A DNA stretch of 33,135 nt from Bacillus sp. EB01 (GTDB lineage Bacteria; Bacillota; Bacilli; Bacillales; Cytobacillaceae). A program made the translations under genes and the position numbers. Shown piece by piece: positions 1 to 7,697 of this stretch (positions are counted from its first letter, which is position 1; each line of letters begins with the position of its first letter). The notes below the pieces were generated by a model that searched no databases, had not been told where the DNA came from, and saw only the letters and a list, made by a program, of their open reading frames with translations. Location: contig NZ_HG964497.1 of NCBI RefSeq assembly GCF_000613125.1, positions 5,135,672 through 5,168,806 on the forward strand, in the 5' to 3' direction.

Positions 1-240
1 TTAGTTGAACGAATCGGACCTTTAGGATCAGTTGCCGACGGAGGAGGCTTACTGAGCCTTAAGAGTGGGATAAAGGAATCACGAAGAGCGAAAGCGCATT
101 CGTGCATGACTTATCGTAGGGAGGAGGCTTGAAGTTTGCGCTCGCGTTGGCGCTCCTCATTACGCTATCGCGTAATTTCGTGCGATGCATCTTCGGGGAA
201 GATTTCCTTGTGGAGCTAGACGTAGATACACTCATAATAA
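1..240. repeat. GC-rich hairpin-rich block, probable intergenic repeat or structured RNA
   Basis: This stretch is visibly richer in G+C than the spacer that follows it (about 240-300). It contains a direct repeat GGAGGAGGCTT at 40-50 and 120-130. It also has several short dyads: CACGAA/TTCGTG (80-85/99-104), GCGC/GCGC (138-141/150-153), ATTACGC/GCGTAAT with a TATC loop (159-176) and ATCTTC/GAAGAT (189-203). One plus frame is open from base 1 to the TGA at 130-132, but it has no start or ribosome site in the window and matches no protein I recognise. I read it as a repeat or RNA element rather than a gene. The left boundary is outside the window. It is not the dnaB terminator, which lies at 284-306. 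Confidence 0.4.
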
Positions 241-283
241 AAATTATACACAGTAGCGAAATTTAAAATTTCCTAAACGACAC

Positions 284-306
284 AAAAACCCACCATACAT
301 GGTGGG
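284..306 (-). terminator. Rho-independent terminator of dnaB
   Basis: On the minus strand a 6-bp stem CCCACC/GGTGGG with loop ATGTAT is followed by TTTTTGTG. It starts 6 bases past the dnaB stop codon. Confidence 0.85.
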
Positions 307-312
307 CTCTCT

Positions 313-1677
313 TTATGCTCCGGGAGGTACTCCCGAATCACCGTATCTTGTTTCCAGGTTAACAAACTTGTTGTACTCTTTAACAAACGCCAGCTGGACG
401 GTTCCTGTGGGGCCATTCCTTTGCTTGGCTATTATTATTTCTATGATGTTCTTATTTTCTGTTTCTTTATCATAATAGTCATCCCTGTAAAGGAAAGCTA
501 CTATATCAGCATCCTGCTCTATACTTCCCGATTCACGAATATCTGACATCATCGGACGTTTATCCTGACGCTGTTCCACGCCCCGGGACAACTGAGATAG
601 CGCGATAACCGGAACCTGGAGCTCACGGGCAAGCTGTTTAAGTGAACGGGAGATTTCAGAAACCTCCTGCTGTCGGTTTTCGCCGCTCCTGCCACTACCC
701 AAAATCAATTGAAGATAGTCAATCAAAATCATACCAAGCCCATGTTCCTGTTTTAGTCTTCTGCATTTGGCCCTTATATCCGCAACCCGGACTCCAGGGG
801 TATCATCGATAAAAATACCTGCCCTTGAAAGGCTTCCCATTGCCATGGTCAATTTGCCCCAGTCTTCATCAGTAAGCGAGCCAGTCCTGAGCCTTTGCGC
901 ATCAATATTCCCTTCAGCACAAAGCATCCTCATGACAAGCTGTTCCGCTCCCATCTCAAGGCTGAAAATAGCAACATTTTCACCAGTCTTGGTCGCAACA
1001 TTCTGTGATATATTCAGAGCGAAGGCTGTTTTACCAACTGATGGACGGGCCCCTACGATAATAAGATCGTTGCGCTGAAAACCCGCCGTCATTCGGTCCA
1101 GCTCACGGAAGCCAGTTTCAATCCCAGTAATATCACCTTTCCTGTTATGCATGGATTCTATATTGTCATAGGTTCGTACAAGTACGTCTTTTATAAGATG
1201 AAAAGCTCCTCCGCCCTTACGCTGGGAAACTTCCATTATGCTTTTTTCCGCCTCGGAAAGCAGTGTATCAACTTCATCCTCGCGGGTGTATCCATTCTGA
1301 GCAATTTCTGTTGCAGTACGGATCAACCGGCGAAGCAATGACTTTTCCTCAACTATCTTGGCGTAATATTCTATATTGGCTGCTGTCGGAACAGAACTTG
1401 CCAGTTCGCTCAAATAGCTGACCCCGCCTGTATCCTCAAGCAGTTTTGCTGCCGCAAGCTCCTCGGTTACAGTTACTAAATCAACTGCTTTTCCCTGGTC
1501 ATTCAATTTAAGCATCATATTAAATATCTTCTGGTGCGATGCTCTGTAGAAGTCTTCAGGGATCAAAATTTCAGTAGCAAGAGTTAGAGAGGCAGGTTCC
1601 AGAAAGATGGCGCCGAGTACCGCTTGTTCAGCTTCTATATTTTGAGGCGGCATCCGGTCCGCAAATACATCATTCAT
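313..1677 (-). CDS. dnaB: Replicative DNA helicase DnaB (DnaC in B. subtilis naming)
   Basis: Hexameric 5'-3' helicase that unwinds DNA at the fork and recruits primase. The 454-aa product has the usual family length. The N-terminal primase-interacting domain covers roughly residues 10-105 (opening PPQNIEAEQAVLGAIF). A linker follows, then the RecA-like ATPase domain from about 185. Visible motifs are Walker A GARPSVGKT (209-217), Walker B MILIDYLQL (about 316-324, Asp320) and the KQRNGPTG arginine-finger region (418-425). The ATG is preceded by a GGGGG Shine-Dalgarno. It lies downstream of rplI but behind rplI's own terminator, so it may have a separate promoter in the 1678-1765 spacer, although I cannot identify a convincing one. 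In B. subtilis the same gene follows rplI. Confidence 0.98.
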   Translation of the reverse strand: MNDVFADRMPPQNIEAEQAVLGAIFLEPASLTLATEILIPEDFYRASHQKIFNMMLKLNDQGKAVDLVTVTEELAAAKLLEDTGGVSYLSELASSVPTAANIEYYAKIVEEKSLLRRLIRTATEIAQNGYTREDEVDTLLSEAEKSIMEVSQRKGGGAFHLIKDVLVRTYDNIESMHNRKGDITGIETGFRELDRMTAGFQRNDLIIVGARPSVGKTAFALNISQNVATKTGENVAIFSLEMGAEQLVMRMLCAEGNIDAQRLRTGSLTDEDWGKLTMAMGSLSRAGIFIDDTPGVRVADIRAKCRRLKQEHGLGMILIDYLQLILGSGRSGENRQQEVSEISRSLKQLARELQVPVIALSQLSRGVEQRQDKRPMMSDIRESGSIEQDADIVAFLYRDDYYDKETENKNIIEIIIAKQRNGPTGTVQLAFVKEYNKFVNLETRYGDSGVPPGA

Positions 1678-1763
1678 CGATTTAAACCCCCTGTCATAAA
1701 GAAAAAGTTAGAAAACCCGCACTTTGGCGAGTCCTTCAAAGTTATACTTTCCTATCAAAATCG

Positions 1764-1798
1764 CGAAAAAATGTGACCAGCTGGGCCGATCACATTTT
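1764..1798 (-). terminator. Terminator of the gdpP-rplI operon
   Basis: On the minus strand AAAATGTGA and TCACATTTT form a 9-bp stem around a GC-rich loop, followed by a T-run that merges with the stem. It lies between rplI and dnaB, 54 bases past the rplI stop. Confidence 0.8.
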
Positions 1799-1851
1799 CT
1801 TTGCTACTCTATTATCTTACCATGTTTATCATTTAAATCTACTTCAAATTT

Positions 1852-2301
1852 TTAGTTTCCTTCTTTTACATGTACGTCCAATGAAGCAATTACTTCGTGG
1901 TGTAGCTTAACCGGAACCTTCGTGTGGCCTAATGTTCTGATTGCATCGTCAAGTTCCATTTTACGTTTGTCTAGTTTGATATTATGCTTTTTCTGAAGCT
2001 CTTCAGCAATTTGCTTTGTTGTGATAGAACCAAATAAACGGCCGCCTTCCCCGGATTTCGCGGTTAATTCAACTGTTATTTTCTCGATTGTTTCCTTCAG
2101 CTTTTTCGCTTCCGCAAGTTCTGTTGCAGCTGCATTAGCCTGTTTCTTTTTCTGGGCTTCAAGTGTGCTCATGTTTGCTGCATTAGCTTCAGCAGCCAAA
2201 CCCTGTTTCAACAGAAAATTATGTGCATAGCCGTCTGCAACATTTTTTATTTCTCCTTTTTTGCCTTTCCCTTTTACATCTTTTAAGAAAATAACCTTCA
2301 T
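1852..2301 (-). CDS. rplI: 50S ribosomal protein L9
   Basis: Binds 23S rRNA at the base of the L1 stalk. At 149 aa it has the typical size. The N-terminal domain carries the hallmark start [21 protein letters not shown] and the segment [14 protein letters not shown], then a long charged helix (about 40-75) and the C-terminal domain. The ATG overlaps the gdpP stop codon as ATGA, and a strong AGGAGG site sits inside the last codons of gdpP, so translation is probably coupled. A terminator follows before dnaB. Confidence 0.98.
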   Translation of the reverse strand: MKVIFLKDVKGKGKKGEIKNVADGYAHNFLLKQGLAAEANAANMSTLEAQKKKQANAAATELAEAKKLKETIEKITVELTAKSGEGGRLFGSITTKQIAEELQKKHNIKLDKRKMELDDAIRTLGHTKVPVKLHHEVIASLDVHVKEGN

Positions 2302-4271
2302 TCCCTTTTTCCTCCTTCTAAATAATCATCTATCGCCTGCTGAAGCCTCTCCTCAGCCTCAGTTATGCTAATACCAGGTATCTGTGTGGCCGCATTTGTT
2401 AAGTGGCCGCCTCCGCCCATACTTTCCATAATTACCTGGACATTTACCTCGCCTAACGAACGTGCGCTGATACCGATTTTCCCATCATCCCGGTAGGATA
2501 AGGAAAATGACGCGGTGACTCCATCCATTGCCAATAAAGTATCGGCAGCCTGGGCAAGCATAACTTGATCATAAACTTCGTCTTCCTTGCCTTTTGCAAT
2601 AGCAAGACCCATTTTATAAAAATAAACTGATTCAATCAGCTTTGCTCTTTTAATATAGGTTTCGACATCTTCCTTCATAAACTTTTGAACAAGTACTGTA
2701 TCAGCGCCTAATGAACGCAAATAGGAAGCTGCATCAAAGGTCCTTGCTCCGGTTCTAAGCGTAAAACTCTTGGTATCCACTATAATTCCCGCAAGCAGCG
2801 CGGTCGCCTCAATCATATTGAACTTACCTCGTTTAGGCTGATATTCCAATAACTCCGTAATGAGTTCCGCTGTCGAAGAAGCATAAGGTTCCATATAAAC
2901 AAGCAAGGGATTACTAATAAAATCTTCCCCGCGCCTATGGTGGTCAATTACAACAACATCACTGATTGATTCAAGAATATTCTCATCAATCACTAGAGAC
3001 GGTTTATGAGTATCGACTATTACAAGAAGTGTATCATTTGTCGCGATATCTAAAGCTTGCTCAGGAGTTATGAAACGTTCATATAAGTCTGGATGATGTT
3101 TTATTTCATCCATTAACCGTTGGATGCTAGTATCAATTTGGTCATAATCAATAACAATATAACCCTCACGCTGATTCAATTGAGCTACCTTGCTAATTCC
3201 AATTGCCGAACCCATTGAATCCATGTCGGGAGATTTGTGCCCCATAACGATGACTTTATCACTTTCTGCTATCAATTCCTTCAAAGCATGGGAAATGACC
3301 CTTGCCCGAACCCTTGTACGTTTCTCAATTGGATTTGTTCTTCCTCCGAAAAACTTCACTTTGCCATTAGGCTGTTTAATGGCTACCTGGTCACCACCTC
3401 GCCCGAGAGCAAGGTCAAGACTGGATTGTGCCAATACTCCCAGCTCAGGAAGTGAAGAAACACCGGCCCCAATTCCAATACTGAGTGTCAAGGCAACATT
3501 TTGGCGAGCAGTCGTTTCCCGAACTTCATCGAGGATTGTAAACTTCCCTTTTTCTAGTTGCTGTAAAATTTGTTCATTTAATATCCCTATAAAGCGCTCT
3601 GACGATATCCGCTTCAGGAATATTTCATTATCATTTGCCCACTTATTTAATAAAGATGTGACCAGATTATTAATACTGCTTCTCATTTGGTCTTCAAGGC
3701 CTTGTGTTAGTTCATCGTAATTATCAAGAAAGATAATTGCAATAACTGTTCTTTCTTCCTTGTACATTTTTTCAATTTCGGTTTGTTCAGTTACATCAAA
3801 AAAATAAAGCAACTTTTCTTCTAATTTATGGATGACTCGAAACTTTCGGTCATGCAGCGTGATTAATTCTGTTTCTACTTCTTGCTTGATTAGTGGAATT
3901 AATGATTCTGCTACATCGTAAAGCGATTTCCCAGCCAGCGTTTCCTCATCAAAACAGGAGGCAAGATAGGGGTTGGTCCATTGGATATAAAAATCATCAT
4001 TGATAAGCATTATTCCAATAGGCATTTCCATTAACGCTTCTTCGCCAACTTTTTTAACACGGTACGATAATGTTGAAATATATTGCTCCATTTCCTGACG
4101 CTGACGAGTATCTATTTTTATTAATCCATAAAGGGTTCCCACAGCGATCAGCAAACCAAATATACTAATGACCGGAAGATACAGGGCAAGGATGCCAAGA
4201 AGCACCGCTGTTAAGCAAAGTAATCCATAAAAGGGATAGCGTATTGAGCGCTTTTCCAAGAAAGACGGCAT
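2298..4271 (-). CDS. gdpP: Cyclic-di-AMP phosphodiesterase GdpP (YybT family)
   Basis: Membrane-bound enzyme that hydrolyses c-di-AMP to pApA, controlling potassium homeostasis, wall stress and beta-lactam tolerance in Firmicutes. The 657-aa product shows two N-terminal transmembrane helices (about 13-50), a PAS domain (about 80-150), a degenerate GGDEF domain (about 170-305) and a DHH/DHHA1 module. Metal-binding residues of the DHH module are visible: GHKSPDMDS (His345, Asp349, Asp351), the IVDTH aspartate (420), IDHH (442-445) and IVDT (Asp499). The DHHA1 motif GGGGH is at 619-623. AAGGAG lies 8 bases before the ATG. It is first in an operon with rplI (1-base-offset ATGA overlap). The usual upstream neighbour yybS is not present. 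Confidence 0.97.
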   Translation of the reverse strand: MPSFLEKRSIRYPFYGLLCLTAVLLGILALYLPVISIFGLLIAVGTLYGLIKIDTRQRQEMEQYISTLSYRVKKVGEEALMEMPIGIMLINDDFYIQWTNPYLASCFDEETLAGKSLYDVAESLIPLIKQEVETELITLHDRKFRVIHKLEEKLLYFFDVTEQTEIEKMYKEERTVIAIIFLDNYDELTQGLEDQMRSSINNLVTSLLNKWANDNEIFLKRISSERFIGILNEQILQQLEKGKFTILDEVRETTARQNVALTLSIGIGAGVSSLPELGVLAQSSLDLALGRGGDQVAIKQPNGKVKFFGGRTNPIEKRTRVRARVISHALKELIAESDKVIVMGHKSPDMDSMGSAIGISKVAQLNQREGYIVIDYDQIDTSIQRLMDEIKHHPDLYERFITPEQALDIATNDTLLVIVDTHKPSLVIDENILESISDVVVIDHHRRGEDFISNPLLVYMEPYASSTAELITELLEYQPKRGKFNMIEATALLAGIIVDTKSFTLRTGARTFDAASYLRSLGADTVLVQKFMKEDVETYIKRAKLIESVYFYKMGLAIAKGKEDEVYDQVMLAQAADTLLAMDGVTASFSLSYRDDGKIGISARSLGEVNVQVIMESMGGGGHLTNAATQIPGISITEAEERLQQAIDDYLEGGKRE

Positions 4272-4306
4272 TCTTTCAGCTCCTTGACAAAAGTTTCATC
4301 TAGATA

Positions 4307-4335
4307 ATTATACAGCATAAACTAATTATACCCAA
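4307..4335 (-). promoter_or_regulatory. Probable SigA promoter of gdpP-rplI
   Basis: On the minus strand a perfect -10 TATAAT (4312-4307) is spaced 17 bases from a weak -35 TTGGGT (4335-4330). It lies about 35 bases upstream of the gdpP start codon. The -10 is strong, the -35 only half matches the consensus. Confidence 0.5.
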
Positions 4336-4900
4336 TATCCCCATCTGTGAAAGTCAAATGCATCGCACTATAGTATCTTAAATATCGTTCTTATTAAAGA
4401 ACAAGGTTGTTAGGTGAGTGTTTTAACTTAAAGAGAGTGGTTTTTATAGTATATATGTTGCAGTTAGGAATATCACAACTGATTTAAACAGAAGGCGAGA
4501 ACATTCAATCGCGGTTTTCTTCATTACTGTGCGGGAATCAATGGGGCTCAAACCATATCTAACATCCATGAACTCGCCTAACCAGAGACAAGAACGGCCT
4601 CGAGACAAGCGTAGAGTACCTTTTCCTGTGATTAATTTTTTGGAGTTTTCCTTTGTCCTTGCGAGGATTTATTCATTTATAATTTTTTGTGTTCTTGCAA
4701 AGACGATATTGGAGCTTCACTTGATTTCTCTGCAACAGATTACGATAGGGAACAACTTATGTGGAAAAGTGGCCAAGGGAAATCCAAGCCTAAATTATTT
4801 TTTATCCAATATGTATTACTTTCCAACTATGTTCAACTTTTCCGTGGTCTTTACTCGTATGCAACAAGATATTAAGTTCTAAAACAGCGTCCAAACAGTT
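4336..4900. other. Spacer without a recognisable gene (yybS position)
   Basis: This is the 565-base remainder of the 675-base gap between gdpP and rpsR. One plus-strand frame is open from about 4427 to the TAA ending at 4882 (about 151 codons). Its first ATG is at 4529 and has no convincing ribosome site. Its first half is basic and polar, its second half hydrophobic, and it resembles no family I know. In several bacilli the membrane protein gene yybS lies next to gdpP; I see no trace of it on the minus strand, where stops are frequent. This could be a decayed gene or non-coding spacer. Confidence 0.3.
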
Positions 4901-4931
4901 AAAAAAAAGCAGCAAGGTATCCCCTGCTGCT
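4901..4931 (-). terminator. Terminator of the rpsF-ssb-rpsR operon
   Basis: On the minus strand AGCAGCA pairs with TGCTGCT, with further GG/CC closing the loop, followed by eight T residues. It starts 16 bases past the rpsR stop. Confidence 0.92.
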
Positions 4932-4946
4932 CTTAGTCTTATTATA

Positions 4947-5216
<270 letters not shown>

Positions 5217-5236
5217 CTATTAAAACGATTTAAGTT

Positions 5237-5752
5237 CTAGAATGGAAGGTCATCATCGGAGATATCAATCTGTCCGCTGCCAGCGAACGGATCATCATCT
5301 ACACGTGTATAACCTTGCTGTCTCGGAGCAGCCGAACGCTGATTCTGATTACCGTTTCCGTTTCCAAACGGATTCCCCTGTTCTCTTGGAGCATTCCCAG
5401 AGAAATCATTATTGTCGTTTCTACCTGAGGAATTTCTAGGCTCGAGGAATTGTACACTTTCAGCGACTACCTCTGTTACATATACTCTTTTCCCATCTTG
5501 TCCCTCATAATTGCGTGTTTGAATTCTTCCATCCACACCAGCCATGCTGCCCTTTTTAAGATAATTGGCGACATTTTCAGCTGGCTTTCTCCAAACAACA
5601 CAATTTATGAAATCAGCTTCTCTTTCACCTTGCTGGTTCGAAAAAGCTCGGTTAACAGCAAGAGTAAATGTAGCAACAGGAACTCCACTAGGTGTGTAAC
5701 GCAATTCTGGGTCTTTGGTCAGGCGGCCAACTAGGACTACACGATTCATCAT
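5237..5752 (-). CDS. ssb: Single-stranded DNA-binding protein SSB
   Basis: Coats single-stranded DNA at forks and recruits repair and replication proteins through its C-terminal tip. The 171-aa product has an N-terminal OB fold (about 1-105, start [18 protein letters not shown]), a Gly/Asn/Gln-rich linker (about 110-155) and the acidic tip DISDDDLPF. It corresponds to SsbA of B. subtilis in length and tail. Two adjacent ATG codons are possible starts; GGGGAG is 9 bases from the first, which I use. It sits between rpsF and rpsR, with a parS site in the spacer upstream. Confidence 0.98.
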   Translation of the reverse strand: MMNRVVLVGRLTKDPELRYTPSGVPVATFTLAVNRAFSNQQGEREADFINCVVWRKPAENVANYLKKGSMAGVDGRIQTRNYEGQDGKRVYVTEVVAESVQFLEPRNSSGRNDNNDFSGNAPREQGNPFGNGNGNQNQRSAAPRQQGYTRVDDDPFAGSGQIDISDDDLPF

Positions 5753-5779
5753 CAGAATCCACTCCCCTTTTCGGGCTGA

Positions 5780-5795
5780 TGTTTCACGTGAAACA
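5780..5795. promoter_or_regulatory. parS site (ParB/Spo0J loading site) between rpsF and ssb
   Basis: The 16-bp sequence TGTTTCACGTGAAACA is a perfect palindrome fitting the parS consensus TGTTNCACGTGAAACA. It lies 27 bases upstream of the ssb start codon, within the rpsF-ssb transcript. Its role in partition is inferred from the consensus and from spo0J/soj nearby. Confidence 0.93.
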
Positions 5796-5823
5796 CTTCA
5801 CCCTATCCATTTATCAAAAAGGA

Positions 5824-6111
5824 TTATACTACTTCTTTAATTACAATATGGCGAATGATATCTTCGCTGATCTTTGCAAGACGGGAAAACTCTTCAACCG
5901 CTGCTGGCTCAGCATTCACCTTTAGGATTTGGTAGTATCCGTCGCGGAAATCATTGATTTCGTAAGCAAGACGGCGCTTACCCCAGTCCTTAGCTTCAGC
6001 CACTTCCGCACCATTGTCAGCCAGAATTGTGTTAAAACGCTCAACAAGAGCTTTCTTGGCCTCATCTTCAATGTTTGGGCGGATGATGTACATAACTTCG
6101 TACTTTCTCAT
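5824..6111 (-). CDS. rpsF: 30S ribosomal protein S6
   Basis: Partner of S18 on the 30S platform. The start at 6111 gives a 95-aa protein ([13 protein letters not shown]) of normal family length, with AGGAGGT 7 bases upstream. A 14-codon in-frame extension to 6153 is open but lacks family similarity and would include the ribosome site, so I reject it. First gene of the rpsF-ssb-rpsR operon. Family features visible are the initial beta strand [10 protein letters not shown] and the segment [20 protein letters not shown]. Confidence 0.98.
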   Translation of the reverse strand: MRKYEVMYIIRPNIEDEAKKALVERFNTILADNGAEVAEAKDWGKRRLAYEINDFRDGYYQILKVNAEPAAVEEFSRLAKISEDIIRHIVIKEVV

Positions 6112-6186
6112 CACAGTCACCTCCTTTTGGTCTAAACGGCCCTGAATGGGCAAGGAGCAATTATTTTCAATTACTCACAATGAGAA

Positions 6187-6215
6187 ATTATAACATTGTT
6201 TTTCAAAAAACGCAA
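6187..6215 (-). promoter_or_regulatory. Probable SigA promoter of rpsF-ssb-rpsR
   Basis: On the minus strand -10 TATAAT (6192-6187) is spaced exactly 17 bases from -35 TTGCGT (6215-6210). This places transcription start about 70 bases upstream of the rpsF ATG. Confidence 0.55.
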
Positions 6216-6275
6216 CAATTCTATGTTGGATTACATTTATATTGTCAATAAAAAAAACCGCATAGAGGGGCTGTT

Positions 6276-6321
6276 GACAAAATGGGGAAGGAGCGTAGCT
6301 CCTTCCCCATTTTGTCTTTTT
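6276..6321 (+). terminator. Plus-strand terminator-like hairpin within the MITE-like element
   Basis: Perfect 19-bp stem with a GTA loop, immediately followed by TTTTT on the plus strand. No plus-strand gene lies upstream, so its function in this place is unclear. Confidence 0.55.
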
Positions 6322-6333
6322 AATCTCCCCCCC

Positions 6334-6374
6334 AAACAAAAAACCTGTATAGAATAAAATTCTACACAGGTTTT
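6334..6374 (-). terminator. Minus-strand terminator within the MITE-like element, now serving ychF
   Basis: On the minus strand AAAACCTGT, one mismatch and TAGAAT pair with the complementary arm across a 3-base loop, followed by TTTTTTGTTT. Together with the split original stem at 6255-6260/6410-6416 it probably ends ychF transcription. Confidence 0.65.
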
Positions 6375-6415
6375 CAATTTCCTTTTAGATTGTCAACAGC
6401 CCCATAGAGCGGGTT

Positions 6416-7516
6416 TTATACGTTAAATCGGAAATGCATGACATCTCCGTCTTTTACTTCATAATCTTTACCCTCAAGGCGGACTTTCCCTGCCTCTTTG
6501 GCTGAATTCATAGATCCGTAGGAAACAAGGTCATCATAGTGAACTGTTTCAGCACGAATGAAACCTCTCTCGAAGTCGGAATGGATAATTCCGGCACACT
6601 GTGGTGCTTTCATGCCCTTTCTAAATGTCCAAGCACGGACTTCCTGCACTCCTGCAGTAAAGTAAGTAGCCAGACCAAGTAAATTGTAGGCCTTGCGGAT
6701 TAACTGATCAAGTCCGGACTCTTCAATACCCAGTTCAGAGAGGAACATTTCCTTTTCTTCACCCTCGAGCTCGGCAATTTCAGACTCAATTTTGGCGCAA
6801 ATAACGATTACTTCTGCATTTTCTTCTGACGCATATTCGCGTACTTTTTGAACATATTCATTGGAATCAGAATTTGCAACATCATCCTCACCAACATTGG
6901 CTACATATAGGACTGGTTTAATCGTTAATAAGTGAAGCAATTTGGCGATTTTCAATTGATCATCTGTAAATTCTACCGACCTTGCTGGCTTGCCATTTTC
7001 AAAGGCATCGCGAAGCATCGACAATACTTCGAACTCTGCTGCAGCTTCCTTATCCTTCTGCTTGGCTAATTTCTCAACTCTGGAAATTCGCTTTTCAACC
7101 GATTCCATATCAGCCAGAATAAGTTCCAAGTTAATTGTTTCAATATCAGAAATAGGATCAACTTTTCCAGAAACATGGGTAATATTTTCATCAGCGAAAC
7201 ATCTTACCACCTGGCAAATGGCATCAACTTCGCGGATATGGGAAAGGAATTTATTTCCGAGCCCTTCCCCTTTGCTAGCACCTTTAACAATTCCTGCGAT
7301 ATCTGTAAATTCAAATGTTGTTGGTACCGTCTTTTTTGGCTGTACAAGTTCCGTCAGCTTATTCAAACGTTCGTCCGGTACTTCTACTATTCCTACATTG
7401 GGATCAATTGTACAAAAAGGATAATTTGCCATTTCTGCTCCGGCTTGTGTAATAGCATTAAAAAGTGTTGATTTTCCTACATTCGGCAGTCCTACAATTC
7501 CAGCTGTTAAAGCCAT
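6416..7516 (-). CDS. ychF: Redox-regulated ATPase YchF (Obg-like)
   Basis: Obg-family P-loop NTPase (OLA1/YchF) that prefers ATP and associates with ribosomes. The 366-aa product starts MALTAGIVGLPNVGKSTLFN, with the G1 loop at about 9-17. The TIDPNVG segment follows, then DIAGIVKGASKGEGLGNKFL. A coiled-coil insertion lies near 130-170 and a C-terminal TGS domain ends in KDGDVMHFRFNV. I use the ATG at 7516 because GAGGAG lies 8-9 bases upstream and the family begins there; an open extension to 7543 is rejected. This is yyaF in B. subtilis. Its terminator appears to be interrupted by a small mobile element. Confidence 0.97.
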   Translation of the reverse strand: MALTAGIVGLPNVGKSTLFNAITQAGAEMANYPFCTIDPNVGIVEVPDERLNKLTELVQPKKTVPTTFEFTDIAGIVKGASKGEGLGNKFLSHIREVDAICQVVRCFADENITHVSGKVDPISDIETINLELILADMESVEKRISRVEKLAKQKDKEAAAEFEVLSMLRDAFENGKPARSVEFTDDQLKIAKLLHLLTIKPVLYVANVGEDDVANSDSNEYVQKVREYASEENAEVIVICAKIESEIAELEGEEKEMFLSELGIEESGLDQLIRKAYNLLGLATYFTAGVQEVRAWTFRKGMKAPQCAGIIHSDFERGFIRAETVHYDDLVSYGSMNSAKEAGKVRLEGKDYEVKDGDVMHFRFNV

Positions 7517-7618
7517 TTCCGCCACTCCTCTTCTAAACTTCATCTATTTTCACATAATCATTATTCTTAAAGTTGAAAGCCTCTCACAATTATAGGCATA
7601 TCCCCCAGAAAAGACAAG

Positions 7619-7669
7619 AAAGGCCTAAAGAAAACATGCCAGTTAGCTAGCATCTCCCTTTAGACCCTT
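7619..7669 (-). terminator. Probable terminator of the mscS-DUF951-yyaE side
   Basis: On the minus strand AAGGGTCTAAAG pairs with CTTTAGGCCTTT over 12 bp including G-T pairs, around a 27-base loop that itself can fold (ATGC/GCAT). The tail CTTGTCTTTT is only moderately T-rich. It follows the yyaE stop by about 28 bases. Confidence 0.55.
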
Positions 7670-7697
7670 TTTGAATAGTAAAGAGCAACCTTTCCAC

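Larger units (their letters stand above)
6261..6409. mobile_element. MITE-like element inserted in the ychF terminator loop
   Basis: Terminal inverted repeats GGGCTGTTGACAA (6268-6280) and its complement (6390-6402) bound a 135-bp element. It is flanked by direct repeats CATAGAG at 6261-6267 and 6403-6409. If the flanking G/C pair is assigned to the repeats, they become 14 bp and the duplication shrinks to ATAGA. The interior holds no gene, only two hairpins: a perfect 19-bp stem (6276-6294/6298-6316, loop GTA) followed by TTTTT on the plus strand, and an interrupted 15-bp stem (6340-6374) followed by a T-run on the minus strand. Outside the element, AAACCG (6255-6260) and CGGGTTT (6410-6416) would form the original terminator stem with CATAGAG as its loop. 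The transposase family is not identifiable here. Confidence 0.75.

Noticed and set aside
3190-3720. 176-codon plus-strand frame opposite gdpP.
   Set aside because: Lies entirely antisense to a fully conserved GdpP, with no ribosome site and no recognisable motif.
6112-6153. 14-codon extension of S6.
   Set aside because: Covers the strong AGGAGGT ribosome site and is absent from the family.
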